Shown here: positions 44,366 through 51,889 of the stretch, piece after piece
Layout of the letters: each line of letters opens with the position of its first letter
Numbering within the stretch: position 1 is the stretch's first letter
Assembly (NCBI RefSeq): GCF_019219075.1
Contig: NZ_JAHUWJ010000005.1
Coordinates: forward strand, 349,064 to 413,063
Length of the DNA stretch: 64,000 nt
Direction: 5' to 3'
Source: Chitinophaga sp. sic0106
GTDB taxonomy: Bacteria > Bacteroidota > Bacteroidia > Chitinophagales > Chitinophagaceae
Notes under the pieces: generated by a model
Seen by the model: only the letters and a program-made list of their open reading frames with translations
Databases searched by the model: none
What the model was told of the DNA's origin: nothing
Made by a program: the position numbers and the translations under genes

Positions 44366-45532
44366 ATGACTAACAAAAAAATATTTACGTTACTGATGGC
44401 TGCCGGCATAGCTTTGTTTGCCTGTAATGTTACCCGCCACACTGGCAATGCTGCTGTACCTGCATCCCGCGTAGTGTTTGAACCGGACAGTAAATATGCT
44501 TCCATGCGTATTCCTGCACTGGTGCTCACACCCAGGCAAACGCTGCTGGCCTTCTGCGAAGGTAGAATTGGCAATGCGAGCGACTGGGCGGATATGAACC
44601 TGATCCTGCGCCGCAGCACAGATGGCGGAAAAACCTGGAGTAATATCACCGTGCTGGATACGAGCCGGCAGTCGCCCTGCGGCAATCCTACGCCCATCGT
44701 GGACGACCGCGGTGTGGTGCACCTGCTCTACCAAAAGGACTACAAGGACGCCTGGTATATCCGTTCCGAAGATGATGGCAAAAGCTGGTCCGCGCCGGTA
44801 AACATTACGCAGGTATACGATCAGTTTAAACCGGAGTACAACTGGAAAGTGCTGGCGCCTGGTCCGGGCCATGGGATACAGTTGCACTCGGGGCGACTCC
44901 TGGCAGCCGTATGGCTGGCGGATTCCCGCAAGCTCACCCCTCGCAGAAGTCATGCACCATCCTGTGTGGCCACCATCTATAGCGACGATCACGGTGCTAC
45001 CTGGCACAGGGGCGCTATCGTAGCGGATTCCACGGCATTGATTCCAAACCCGAATGAGAGTCAGCCGGTAGCATTATCTGACCAGCGTGTGCTGCTCAGC
45101 ATCCGCAATCCATCTGCGGCCAGACGGCGTGCCTTCAGTGAAAGTGCGGATGGTATCTCCGGCTGGAGCCCTGCGCACCATGCCCCCGAGCTGTTCGATC
45201 CTACTTGTATGGCCAGCATCGTGAGTGTGAAAGCCTGGCAGCCGGAAGGTAAGCCGGCACTGGTGTTCGTAAATCCCGATAGTCGCGATATCGAAAAAAC
45301 ACCGCGAGCTAACCTGTCCGCCAGCGTTTCCCTTGATGATGGAAAAACCTGGAAACTGCACCGGGTGCTGGATAGCGGCCCTTCCGGGTACAGTGATATG
45401 GCTGCCGGAAAAAACGGGATCATCTACTGCCTGTACGAAACCAATACACAAAATAACAAGGGATTCAACTATAGCCTGGTGCTGAAAACATTCACCACAC
45501 AATGGCTGCAGCAAACTAATAACCAGAAATAA
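44366..45532 (+). CDS. nanH: Exo-alpha-sialidase (GH33), lipoprotein
   Basis: With the ATG at 44366 the protein has 388 residues and a lipoprotein signal (lipobox ALFAC, Cys20). In-frame starts at 44345 (TTG) and 44357 are possible. The six-bladed propeller is marked by the RIP motif (MRIPAL, Arg48), by EGR and RRSTDGGKTW, and by further Asp boxes SEDDGKSW, SDDHGATW and SLDDGKTW. The region SGYSDMAAG near residue 345 supplies the nucleophilic Tyr of the family, followed by a Glu partner in LYET. It removes terminal sialic acid from host or environmental glycans at the cell envelope, feeding the uptake pair encoded upstream. Confidence 0.9.
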   Translation: MTNKKIFTLLMAAGIALFACNVTRHTGNAAVPASRVVFEPDSKYASMRIPALVLTPRQTLLAFCEGRIGNASDWADMNLILRRSTDGGKTWSNITVLDTSRQSPCGNPTPIVDDRGVVHLLYQKDYKDAWYIRSEDDGKSWSAPVNITQVYDQFKPEYNWKVLAPGPGHGIQLHSGRLLAAVWLADSRKLTPRRSHAPSCVATIYSDDHGATWHRGAIVADSTALIPNPNESQPVALSDQRVLLSIRNPSAARRRAFSESADGISGWSPAHHAPELFDPTCMASIVSVKAWQPEGKPALVFVNPDSRDIEKTPRANLSASVSLDDGKTWKLHRVLDSGPSGYSDMAAGKNGIIYCLYETNTQNNKGFNYSLVLKTFTTQWLQQTNNQK

Positions 45533-45538
45533 CCGACA

Positions 45539-46456
45539 ATGAAAATACAAGGATTGATTGCTGCTACGTTCAGCACATTTAATGAAGATGGCTCACTGAA
45601 CCTGTCACTGGTTCCTTCTCTCGTAAATAACCTGGTTGCGCAGAGCGTTAAAGGCGTGTTTATATGCGGTACCAATGGGGAAGGGCCAAACCTGACTTCG
45701 GAGGAACGCATGGCCACTGTAGAAGCCTTTGTGAAGGCGGCCAATAAGCGTTGCCTCGTATTGGTGCATGTAGGCCACTCCTCTATAGCGGAAGCCCGCA
45801 AATTGGCTGCACATGCGGAAAAGGCTGGTGCAGATGCTATCTCAGCGGTGTCGGCGTTTTATTTCAAGCCGGCATCGGCTGGTATTATGGTGGACTGCAT
45901 GGCGCAGATTGCGGCTGCAGCGCCAACCTTGCCGTTTTATTATTACCATATTCCAGCTATCACCGGCGTGGCGGTAAACCCACTGGATTTTCTGGAGCTG
46001 GCAGAAAACCGTATTCCCAACCTGGCGGGTATTAAATATACCGCCGCCACCCTGCATGAATACCAGGCTTGCCTGAACTACGGTAACGGTAAATATGATA
46101 TCCTGTTCGGTTATGATGAGCTGCTGTTGCCGGCCCTGGCAGTAGGCGCCAAAGGGGCTATAGGCAGCACCTATACTTTCGCGGCACCATTATACCTGAA
46201 AATCCTGGAGCTATTCGGGAAAGGGGATATAGCAGGGGCCAGGGAGATGCAATACCACGCGGTGAAAATGATTCAATGCCTGGGATGGTATTCGCCCATC
46301 CCTACGCAAAAAGCAATAATGAAGCTGTTAGGCACTGATCTGGGGCCGTGCCGTCTGCCACTTACTTCCCTGGATACACTGCAGCAGGAGAAGATTGCCC
46401 AATACCTGGAAGAGATCGGGTTTGCCTACGTATTACAAAAGGTGAAAGACCTATGA
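45539..46456 (+). CDS. nanA: N-acetylneuraminate lyase
   Basis: The 305-residue (beta/alpha)8 aldolase belongs to the DapA/NanA family. GTNGEG at residues 44-49 binds the carboxylate of the pyruvate part. Tyr136 (YYYHIPAITG) is the catalytic tyrosine and Lys166 (AGIKYT) forms the Schiff base, positions nearly identical to Tyr137 and Lys165 of E. coli NanA. It splits Neu5Ac into pyruvate and ManNAc in the cytoplasm. Gene context, between a sialidase and a NanM-like mutarotase, favours NanA over dihydrodipicolinate synthase. It starts six bases after the sialidase stop and overlaps the next gene by four bases (ATGA). Confidence 0.92.
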   Translation: MKIQGLIAATFSTFNEDGSLNLSLVPSLVNNLVAQSVKGVFICGTNGEGPNLTSEERMATVEAFVKAANKRCLVLVHVGHSSIAEARKLAAHAEKAGADAISAVSAFYFKPASAGIMVDCMAQIAAAAPTLPFYYYHIPAITGVAVNPLDFLELAENRIPNLAGIKYTAATLHEYQACLNYGNGKYDILFGYDELLLPALAVGAKGAIGSTYTFAAPLYLKILELFGKGDIAGAREMQYHAVKMIQCLGWYSPIPTQKAIMKLLGTDLGPCRLPLTSLDTLQQEKIAQYLEEIGFAYVLQKVKDL

Positions 46457-47547
46457 ACCGCAAGTACCACTTATTCTTAATCGTTATACTAACCATGCTG
46501 ATGAACGAGCATTGCAAAAACCTGCCGGCCGTATCGCTCCACTGGGATATGCTGCCTGCCATCCCCGACACCACGGGGTTTGCAGGCTCCTTTGCCGGAA
46601 CATCCCATGGGGCGCTGCTGGTAGCCGGTGGAAGTAATTTCCCCGGCGGTGGTACGCCCTGGAACGGTGGAAAGAAAGTCTGGTACGATCATATCTACGT
46701 CCTGGAAAAACCGGACGGCGCCTGGAAGCTGGCAGGAAAACTACCACGGGCATTAGGCTACGGCGTATCAGTAGTGGACAAGGAAGGCCTGATATGTATA
46801 GGCGGCAGTAATGCCGAAGGCCATTACAGTGAGGTGTTCCGGCTGCGCTGGGTAAACGGCGCCATAGAAACGGATACGTTACCCTCCTTGCCCGCCACCC
46901 TGGCCAATAGCAGCGGGGCATTGGTGAAACAGCGTATATACGTTGCCGGTGGTTTACGTACGCCCGTTGCCGATAGTACAGTTGCTGATTTTTATATGCT
47001 GGACCTTCAAGCGCCTGCCGGTGGCTGGAAAGCACTGCCGCCCTGCCCGGGCCCTGCGCGCATGCTGGCCGTGGCCGGCGCTACTGATGACGAATTCTTT
47101 CTATTCAGTGGTGCCGCCTTGCAACAGGGCAAACGCACTTATCTACGGGATGCCTGGCTTTATCATCCGCAGCGAGGCTGGCAACGCCGCGCCGACCTGC
47201 CGCAGGCAGTGGTAGCAGCACCTTCACCCGCATGGCTGGAGGATAGTATGCTCACCATCATCGGGGGCGACGCCGGCAAGGACGCCGCCGCAGCGGCAAC
47301 GCTGCGGGAACAGCATCCGGGCTTTTCAACGGACATATGGAGTTACGATATAAATCATGATAGATGGATGCTGAAAGGGAAAGTACCCGTTCGCATTAAC
47401 GCGGACGCACCTACGAATCCCAATGGTAGTTACTGGGCGCCGGTAACCACTACCTTGGCCTGCTGGAATAATATGGTTATTTTACCAGGAGGTGAGGTGC
47501 GGCCCGGCGTCCGTACGCCACATGTATGGGCAGGAAGTAAACGATAA
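46453..47547 (+). CDS. nanM: NanM-type N-acetylneuraminate mutarotase (kelch propeller)
   Basis: The start is the ATG overlapping the NanA stop codon (ATGA), giving 364 residues; a start further upstream would lie within nanA. An N-terminal hydrophobic segment (YHLFLIVILTMLM) acts as an export signal, with a nearby Cys that is not a clean lipobox. Kelch-type blades carry paired glycines: LLVAGGSNFPGGG, LICIGGSNAEGHYSEVFRL, IYVAGGL, and LTIIGGDAG. NanM proteins speed the alpha-to-beta conversion of released sialic acid in the periplasm so that it can be taken up quickly. Translational coupling to the lyase supports this assignment. Confidence 0.88.
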   Translation: MNRKYHLFLIVILTMLMNEHCKNLPAVSLHWDMLPAIPDTTGFAGSFAGTSHGALLVAGGSNFPGGGTPWNGGKKVWYDHIYVLEKPDGAWKLAGKLPRALGYGVSVVDKEGLICIGGSNAEGHYSEVFRLRWVNGAIETDTLPSLPATLANSSGALVKQRIYVAGGLRTPVADSTVADFYMLDLQAPAGGWKALPPCPGPARMLAVAGATDDEFFLFSGAALQQGKRTYLRDAWLYHPQRGWQRRADLPQAVVAAPSPAWLEDSMLTIIGGDAGKDAAAAATLREQHPGFSTDIWSYDINHDRWMLKGKVPVRINADAPTNPNGSYWAPVTTTLACWNNMVILPGGEVRPGVRTPHVWAGSKR

Positions 47548-47552
47548 ACGTT

Positions 47553-48776
47553 ATGAAAAACAGTAAATATTATCCATGGGTGGTAGTAGGCCTGCTCTGG
47601 TTTGTAGCTTTACTCAATTACCTCGACCGCCAGATGTTGTCGACCATGAAGCCCGCCATCCAGCAAAGCATTGCCGAGCTGGAAAGCGCTACCAGCTTCG
47701 GCCGGCTCATGGCTGTATTCCTCTGGATATACGGATTGATGTCGCCGGTTAGCGGCATCATTGCTGACCGCATCAACCGCAAATACCTCATTGTAGGCAG
47801 TTTGTTTGTATGGTCGGCCGTAACCTTGCTGATGGGCTATGCTACTACCTTTAATCAGCTGTACTGGCTGCGTGCCGTAATGGGCATCAGTGAGGCATTG
47901 TATATCCCTGCGGGACTGTCACTCATCGCGGATTATCACCAGTCGCGCACGCGCTCCCTGGCCGTAGGCATACATATGACAGGCCTGTACATGGGGCAGG
48001 CGCTGGGAGGCTTTGGCGCTACCATTGCAGCTACTTTCTCCTGGCAGCTGACCTTTCACTGGTTTGGCCTCATAGGCATCGTATATGCGGTAGTGTTACT
48101 ATTGTTCCTGCGGGAATACCGGCCACCGGTGCAGCAACAAGCGCGACCCGCCTTCTTCAGCGGTATCAAACTTGTATTCCTGTTGCTGCCGTTCTGGGTC
48201 ATTTTCCTCTATTTTTCTATCCCAAGCATCCCGGGTTGGGCCATCAAAAACTGGCTGCCCACGCTGTTTTCAGGTACGCTAAATGTGCCAATGAGCGAGG
48301 CAGGACCACTGGCCACCATCACTACGGCGTTGTCATCGTTTATAGGTGTGCTTATAGGCGGACCCTTGTCTGACCGCTGGGTGCAACGCAACCTGAAAGG
48401 GAGAATCTACACCAGCGCCATAGGGCTTAGTATGACGATTCCGGCATTGCTGTTCCTTGGCATCGGGAATAGTCCGGCTTTCCTCATTGCGGCCGCGTTC
48501 TGCTTTGGCGTCGGCTTTGGTATGTTCGATGCCAATAATATGCCCATCCTCTGCCAATTTGTAGCACCAGCCAATCGGGCTACCGCTTATGGATTGATGA
48601 ATATGGGCGGGGTGTTTAGTGGAGCGCTGATCACGGATTTTCTCGGGAAGTCTACGGATGCGGGGCATCTTGGGCGCGACTTTGCCCTCATGTCGCTCGT
48701 GATTTTGGCTGCGGTAGCTAAGTTGCTGGTATTCCTCCGGCCGGTAGGGCGGGATTTTGGTGCCCCTTCCTCATAG
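47553..48776 (+). CDS. nanT: MFS transporter, probable sialic acid permease
   Basis: The 407-residue protein has about 12 transmembrane helices and major facilitator features. Helix 1 carries LLNYLDRQMLSTMKPAI, the loop between helices 2 and 3 has GIIADRINRKYLIV, and the matching loop of the second half has GGPLSDRWVQRNLKGR. The pattern is that of the anion:cation symporter type, which includes sialic acid and hexuronate transporters. Lying five bases after nanM and at the end of the operon, it most likely carries Neu5Ac across the inner membrane. The symbol rests on context, not on specific substrate residues. Confidence 0.82.
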   Translation: MKNSKYYPWVVVGLLWFVALLNYLDRQMLSTMKPAIQQSIAELESATSFGRLMAVFLWIYGLMSPVSGIIADRINRKYLIVGSLFVWSAVTLLMGYATTFNQLYWLRAVMGISEALYIPAGLSLIADYHQSRTRSLAVGIHMTGLYMGQALGGFGATIAATFSWQLTFHWFGLIGIVYAVVLLLFLREYRPPVQQQARPAFFSGIKLVFLLLPFWVIFLYFSIPSIPGWAIKNWLPTLFSGTLNVPMSEAGPLATITTALSSFIGVLIGGPLSDRWVQRNLKGRIYTSAIGLSMTIPALLFLGIGNSPAFLIAAAFCFGVGFGMFDANNMPILCQFVAPANRATAYGLMNMGGVFSGALITDFLGKSTDAGHLGRDFALMSLVILAAVAKLLVFLRPVGRDFGAPSS

Positions 48777-48796
48777 AGACGGGCTGCGCCCGTCTC
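48776..48796 (+). terminator. Hairpin at the end of the sialic acid operon
   Basis: GAGACGGGC pairs with GCCCGTCTC around a TGC loop, beginning on the last base of the transporter's stop codon. It is followed by CCCC rather than T, so it may stabilise the 3' end more than terminate. Confidence 0.5.
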
Positions 48797-48885
48797 CCCA
48801 CATAATCCTCTTCGCTAAACATATTTCGGGTAGTCATTCGGGTTTGGAGATTAGGTTTTTAGAAACGGGCGCATGTCATCTCCCC

Positions 48886-48911
48886 AAAACAGAAAATGCC
48901 GCCTTGCGGCA
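48886..48911 (-). terminator. Terminator of the OmpA-family gene
   Basis: On the minus strand TGCCGC-AAG-GCGGCA is followed by TTTTCTGTTTT. It lies 33 bases after the OmpA-family stop codon. Confidence 0.7.
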
Positions 48912-48944
48912 GCAAATTCTGATTTAAACTATAAAGGACAGATG

Positions 48945-50720
48945 TTAGTATCGGAGAATGGTAAATTCTGTACGTCTGTTCAGCAAATGTTCCGCTTCCG
49001 TACATTTCACCCCGTTGGCGCATTTGTTAATCAGCTTGGTTTCACCGTAGCCTTTGGCCGTAAGGCGATTTGCCTTAATACCTTTGCTTACCAGGTAAGC
49101 CACAGTGGAAGCGGCTCTTCGTTGGGAGAGTCCCATATTGAACGCATCGTTGGCACGGGAATCGGTATGGGCGCCCAGCTCAATTTCCCAGGTTGGATTA
49201 TCCTGCAGAATGGTCACCAGCTTATCCAATTCTTTGGCAGCGTCCGGGCGTATATCCGCCTTGCCCAGGTCAAACAGGATGTTCTCTATTTTTATCGGCT
49301 TACCAATGGCAGGCTGCTCCATAGTTTTGTCTTTTCGTGTAGCCAGTGCCGTAGTGGTGACCGTATCTTTGGTAATGGTGGTGTACTTCGCTTTATGGAA
49401 GCTCAGTTCATATTTTCCGCTGTCGATCACCTGCTCATAACGTCCATCCTTATCAGTAATGATTTTAATGGTATTAGCAGGATTCCGCAGCGTAATTTGT
49501 ACTTCCGGCAAAGGTGCACCTGTTTTACGATCGGTAACAATGCCGCTGATAGTGAACACTGGCTTAGGTGGAGGCGCAGGAGCAGGAATGAAACGGTAAA
49601 TGTCATCGCTGCCTTTTCCACCTTCTCGGTTGGAAGCGAAGTACAGCGCGCTGTCGAGTAAAGCCGGCGCAAAATCATCGTGACTGCTGTTGACCGGTAT
49701 GCCGGCGTTTGTGACTACCCAGGCGCCGTCTTTTTTAGTTGCAGTGAAAATATCGAGCCCGCCCAGTCCGGGATGCCCATCGCTGGCAAATATCAGGTCA
49801 CCATCCCTATTAAATGTTGGCGTACGCTCGTTTCCGTTAGTGTTAATACTGCTTCCCAGGTTCACCGGATCACTCCAGTTATTACCTTTTTTTACAGAGA
49901 CATAAATGTCCGTACCACCCTGGTGTTGCGGCCCCTGGCTGGCTACAAAGTAGAGCGTGTCACCCGCGGGATTAACCCACGGATCGCCCACAGAATATTG
50001 CAGGGTGGCATTAAATGGCAGGGCAGGAGCCAGTATCCAGCGTTGCTTATCGTTGCGGTTTATTTCCTTAATGCCGATGTTCATGGTCAGAATGGAATCC
50101 TTGCCCAGCGCTGATGCTGCGCGCTTCTCCAATGTGGTGACTGCCAGAAACATCGTACTGCCGTTAGCGTTATAGGTGGCATGGGAGCTATGGTAATCGC
50201 CGTTGACACTGCGTTTCTCCAATGGTTTAATCACTGCGCTGTCACCAGTTGTTTCATACAGGTGCAGATAGCTGTTACCCGTCCATGTATACATCCGCTT
50301 CTTAATATTTTCGTTTTCAAAGAATCCGGATTTACGGATATCCTTGTACGGCCGGTCGGATGCGAAAATGTATTTGTTATGTTGTTTGGTAATACTCCAG
50401 TCGGACCAGGCGGAATTCAGCTGCTGCATATTTTCCAGTTGCCCTTTTCTGAGCAGCGCTTCCGGGTTGGCGGCCATTTCACAGCCTGCTTTCATGCTTT
50501 GTGCCAGCCGGTCCGCAGGATTCGCCTGCAGGTAATGATCCAGTTGTGCCAGCGCCTGTGTGTATTGCTGATTGTTCATCAGCATGGCCGCGTAGTGGAG
50601 TTCATCCGCAGGTGTGGCCTCCCCGGTAGCCATCAGGTGGGCGTACCAGGTTTGCGCCTGGGGATAGTCTTTAGTAAGGCGGTAGCTTTCTGCCGCCCCT
50701 CGGGCAGCCTTGGCACTCAT
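48945..50720 (-). CDS. OmpA-family protein with TPR, WD40-like and carboxypeptidase-like domains (5' end frameshifted)
   Basis: From the first start codon in this frame 591 residues remain. The N-terminal part is TPR-like helices (YAAMLMNNQQYTQALAQLDHYLQANP). WD40-like PD40 beta-propeller repeats follow (NKYIFASDRP, GDLIFASDGHPGLGGLDIF, SALYFASNREGGKGSDDIYR), then a carboxypeptidase-regulatory-like domain (ISGIVTDRKTGAPLPEVQI). The C-terminal OmpA domain has ILFDLGKADIRPDAAKELDKL and GAHTDSRANDAFNMGLSQRRA, which binds peptidoglycan. Such proteins pair with PorP/SprF in T9SS and gliding loci. The reading frame continues upstream of 50720 without a start codon and joins, after one missing base, to a signal peptide in another frame. 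Confidence 0.85.
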   Translation of the reverse strand: MSAKAARGAAESYRLTKDYPQAQTWYAHLMATGEATPADELHYAAMLMNNQQYTQALAQLDHYLQANPADRLAQSMKAGCEMAANPEALLRKGQLENMQQLNSAWSDWSITKQHNKYIFASDRPYKDIRKSGFFENENIKKRMYTWTGNSYLHLYETTGDSAVIKPLEKRSVNGDYHSSHATYNANGSTMFLAVTTLEKRAASALGKDSILTMNIGIKEINRNDKQRWILAPALPFNATLQYSVGDPWVNPAGDTLYFVASQGPQHQGGTDIYVSVKKGNNWSDPVNLGSSINTNGNERTPTFNRDGDLIFASDGHPGLGGLDIFTATKKDGAWVVTNAGIPVNSSHDDFAPALLDSALYFASNREGGKGSDDIYRFIPAPAPPPKPVFTISGIVTDRKTGAPLPEVQITLRNPANTIKIITDKDGRYEQVIDSGKYELSFHKAKYTTITKDTVTTTALATRKDKTMEQPAIGKPIKIENILFDLGKADIRPDAAKELDKLVTILQDNPTWEIELGAHTDSRANDAFNMGLSQRRAASTVAYLVSKGIKANRLTAKGYGETKLINKCANGVKCTEAEHLLNRRTEFTILRY

Positions 50721-50881
50721 TTTTTTATGATAAGCTTTTTCGAACAGCGGCTTCGCCTTCTCGAAGTTATATAACTGAAATGCCTGGTATGCTTGGTATA
50801 GGCGTATTGCGCCTTTGCGAGCTGACTGCCGGTGGTAGCCAGCAACAGCAAGGGTAGTAGTTTCCTGGTGGTCATGGTCAT
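50721..50881 (-). pseudogene. Signal-peptide segment of the OmpA-family gene, out of frame by one base
   Basis: An ATG at 50881 (or 50875) begins MTMTTRKLLPLLLLATTG and leads to the signal-peptidase region LAKAQYAYTK. In this frame the sequence then degenerates and stops at the TGA overlapping the ATG at 50720. In the frame of the main gene the same DNA reads AYQAFQLYNFEKAKPLFEKAYHKK, a perfect TPR-type continuation. Adding one A in the AA at 50793-50794 would join the two as TKAYQAF and restore a protein of about 645 residues. Either the gene is inactivated or expressed by frameshifting, or the sequence has a one-base error. Confidence 0.75.
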
Positions 50882-50893
50882 GAGCAGTACGGG

Positions 50894-51862
50894 TTAAAAG
50901 TAACGTGGCGACATCATCCTTGCATTTCTGCGTTTGAAGAAATATCCGATGGACAATTCATGCGTAGGATAGCTGGTAGCAGCCGTTCCGTTCATGGTCA
51001 TGTCGTAAGCATAACCCAGGCGCAGTTTGTCGTTCACAAATATTTCCGCCATAGCCACGAGTGCTGCCGGTTTTTTGAGATTGTTTTCCAGGTTGCTTTT
51101 ACGCAGGTAGGTAGAGCGGTAACTGCCACCCAGCCAGAGTTTCTGGCTGATCAGTATAAACGCATTAATGTCTACGCTGGTAGGCCCTGCCAGGTCTTCT
51201 TTCACCAGTAATCCCGGTTTCAGGATCAGTTCTTCCGATAATGGCAGCAGTCCTCCCATGGTAAAATAGATATGTGGCTTCATAGGCAGTATCTCCTTGA
51301 GTGCTTCCGTTTTCTGGAAGGTTTGCGTCAGCAGATTGCTGGCGGAGATGCCTGCATAAAAACGTTCTCTGTTATAAAACATACCAAACCTGGCATCCGG
51401 CATCATGCGGTTATTTTCCCCGTTTACCAACGCCGGATCAGTGATGGAAGAGGAAGTGCTCAGCATGGAAATATCCAGCCGCTGTTGCATGAATCCTCCG
51501 CTAATGCCGAGTGCAAGCCGGGAGGAGCCATCTTCGTTCAGGGGTATACGGTAGGCATAGGTACCATATACCGATGTGGTATTAGAGGCACCCAGTTTGT
51601 CGTTCATCACCTGTAAGCCCAGGCCTACGCGATCATTGTTGGCACTCCCGTCCACGGCCACCGAAAATGTTTTGGGCGCACCGGGATAGGTGGTCCACTG
51701 ATTCCGGTAAAAAGCGTGGATGTTCCATTGCTCCCTGTAGCCGGCATAGGCGGGATTCACGTAGATCCCGTTAAACATGTACTGGCTAAACTGTGCGTCC
51801 TGCTGTGCGGAGGCGGTAACTCCGCACAGGATAAAGATTAGAACAGATAGGACTTTATTCAT
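50894..51862 (-). CDS. PorP/SprF-family outer-membrane protein
   Basis: The ATG at 51862 (MNKVLSVLIFILCGVTASAQ) gives a clean signal peptide and 322 residues; a start six codons earlier is possible. The N-terminal signature QDAQFSQYMFNGIYVNPAYAGYREQWNIHAFYRNQW is diagnostic of the PorP/SprF family, followed by an outer-membrane barrel with alternating strands (SVYGTYAYRIPL, YFTMGGLLPLSEE). SprF is needed for surface delivery of the giant adhesin SprB by the T9SS. Here the gene follows the giant DUF11 protein gene after 27 bases, the same arrangement, so it probably helps that protein reach the surface. Confidence 0.9.
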   Translation of the reverse strand: MNKVLSVLIFILCGVTASAQQDAQFSQYMFNGIYVNPAYAGYREQWNIHAFYRNQWTTYPGAPKTFSVAVDGSANNDRVGLGLQVMNDKLGASNTTSVYGTYAYRIPLNEDGSSRLALGISGGFMQQRLDISMLSTSSSITDPALVNGENNRMMPDARFGMFYNRERFYAGISASNLLTQTFQKTEALKEILPMKPHIYFTMGGLLPLSEELILKPGLLVKEDLAGPTSVDINAFILISQKLWLGGSYRSTYLRKSNLENNLKKPAALVAMAEIFVNDKLRLGYAYDMTMNGTAATSYPTHELSIGYFFKRRNARMMSPRYF

Positions 51863-51889
51863 TGGTATTCTTTTCAGCATGAGTATTAA

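Noticed and set aside
45539..46456. Dihydrodipicolinate synthase as an alternative to sialic acid lyase
   Set aside because: The fold is shared, but the gene lies between a sialidase and a NanM-type mutarotase and is translationally coupled to the latter.
48873..49661. 262-residue plus-strand frame opposite the OmpA domain
   Set aside because: The minus strand encodes well-conserved OmpA and carboxypeptidase-like domains here.
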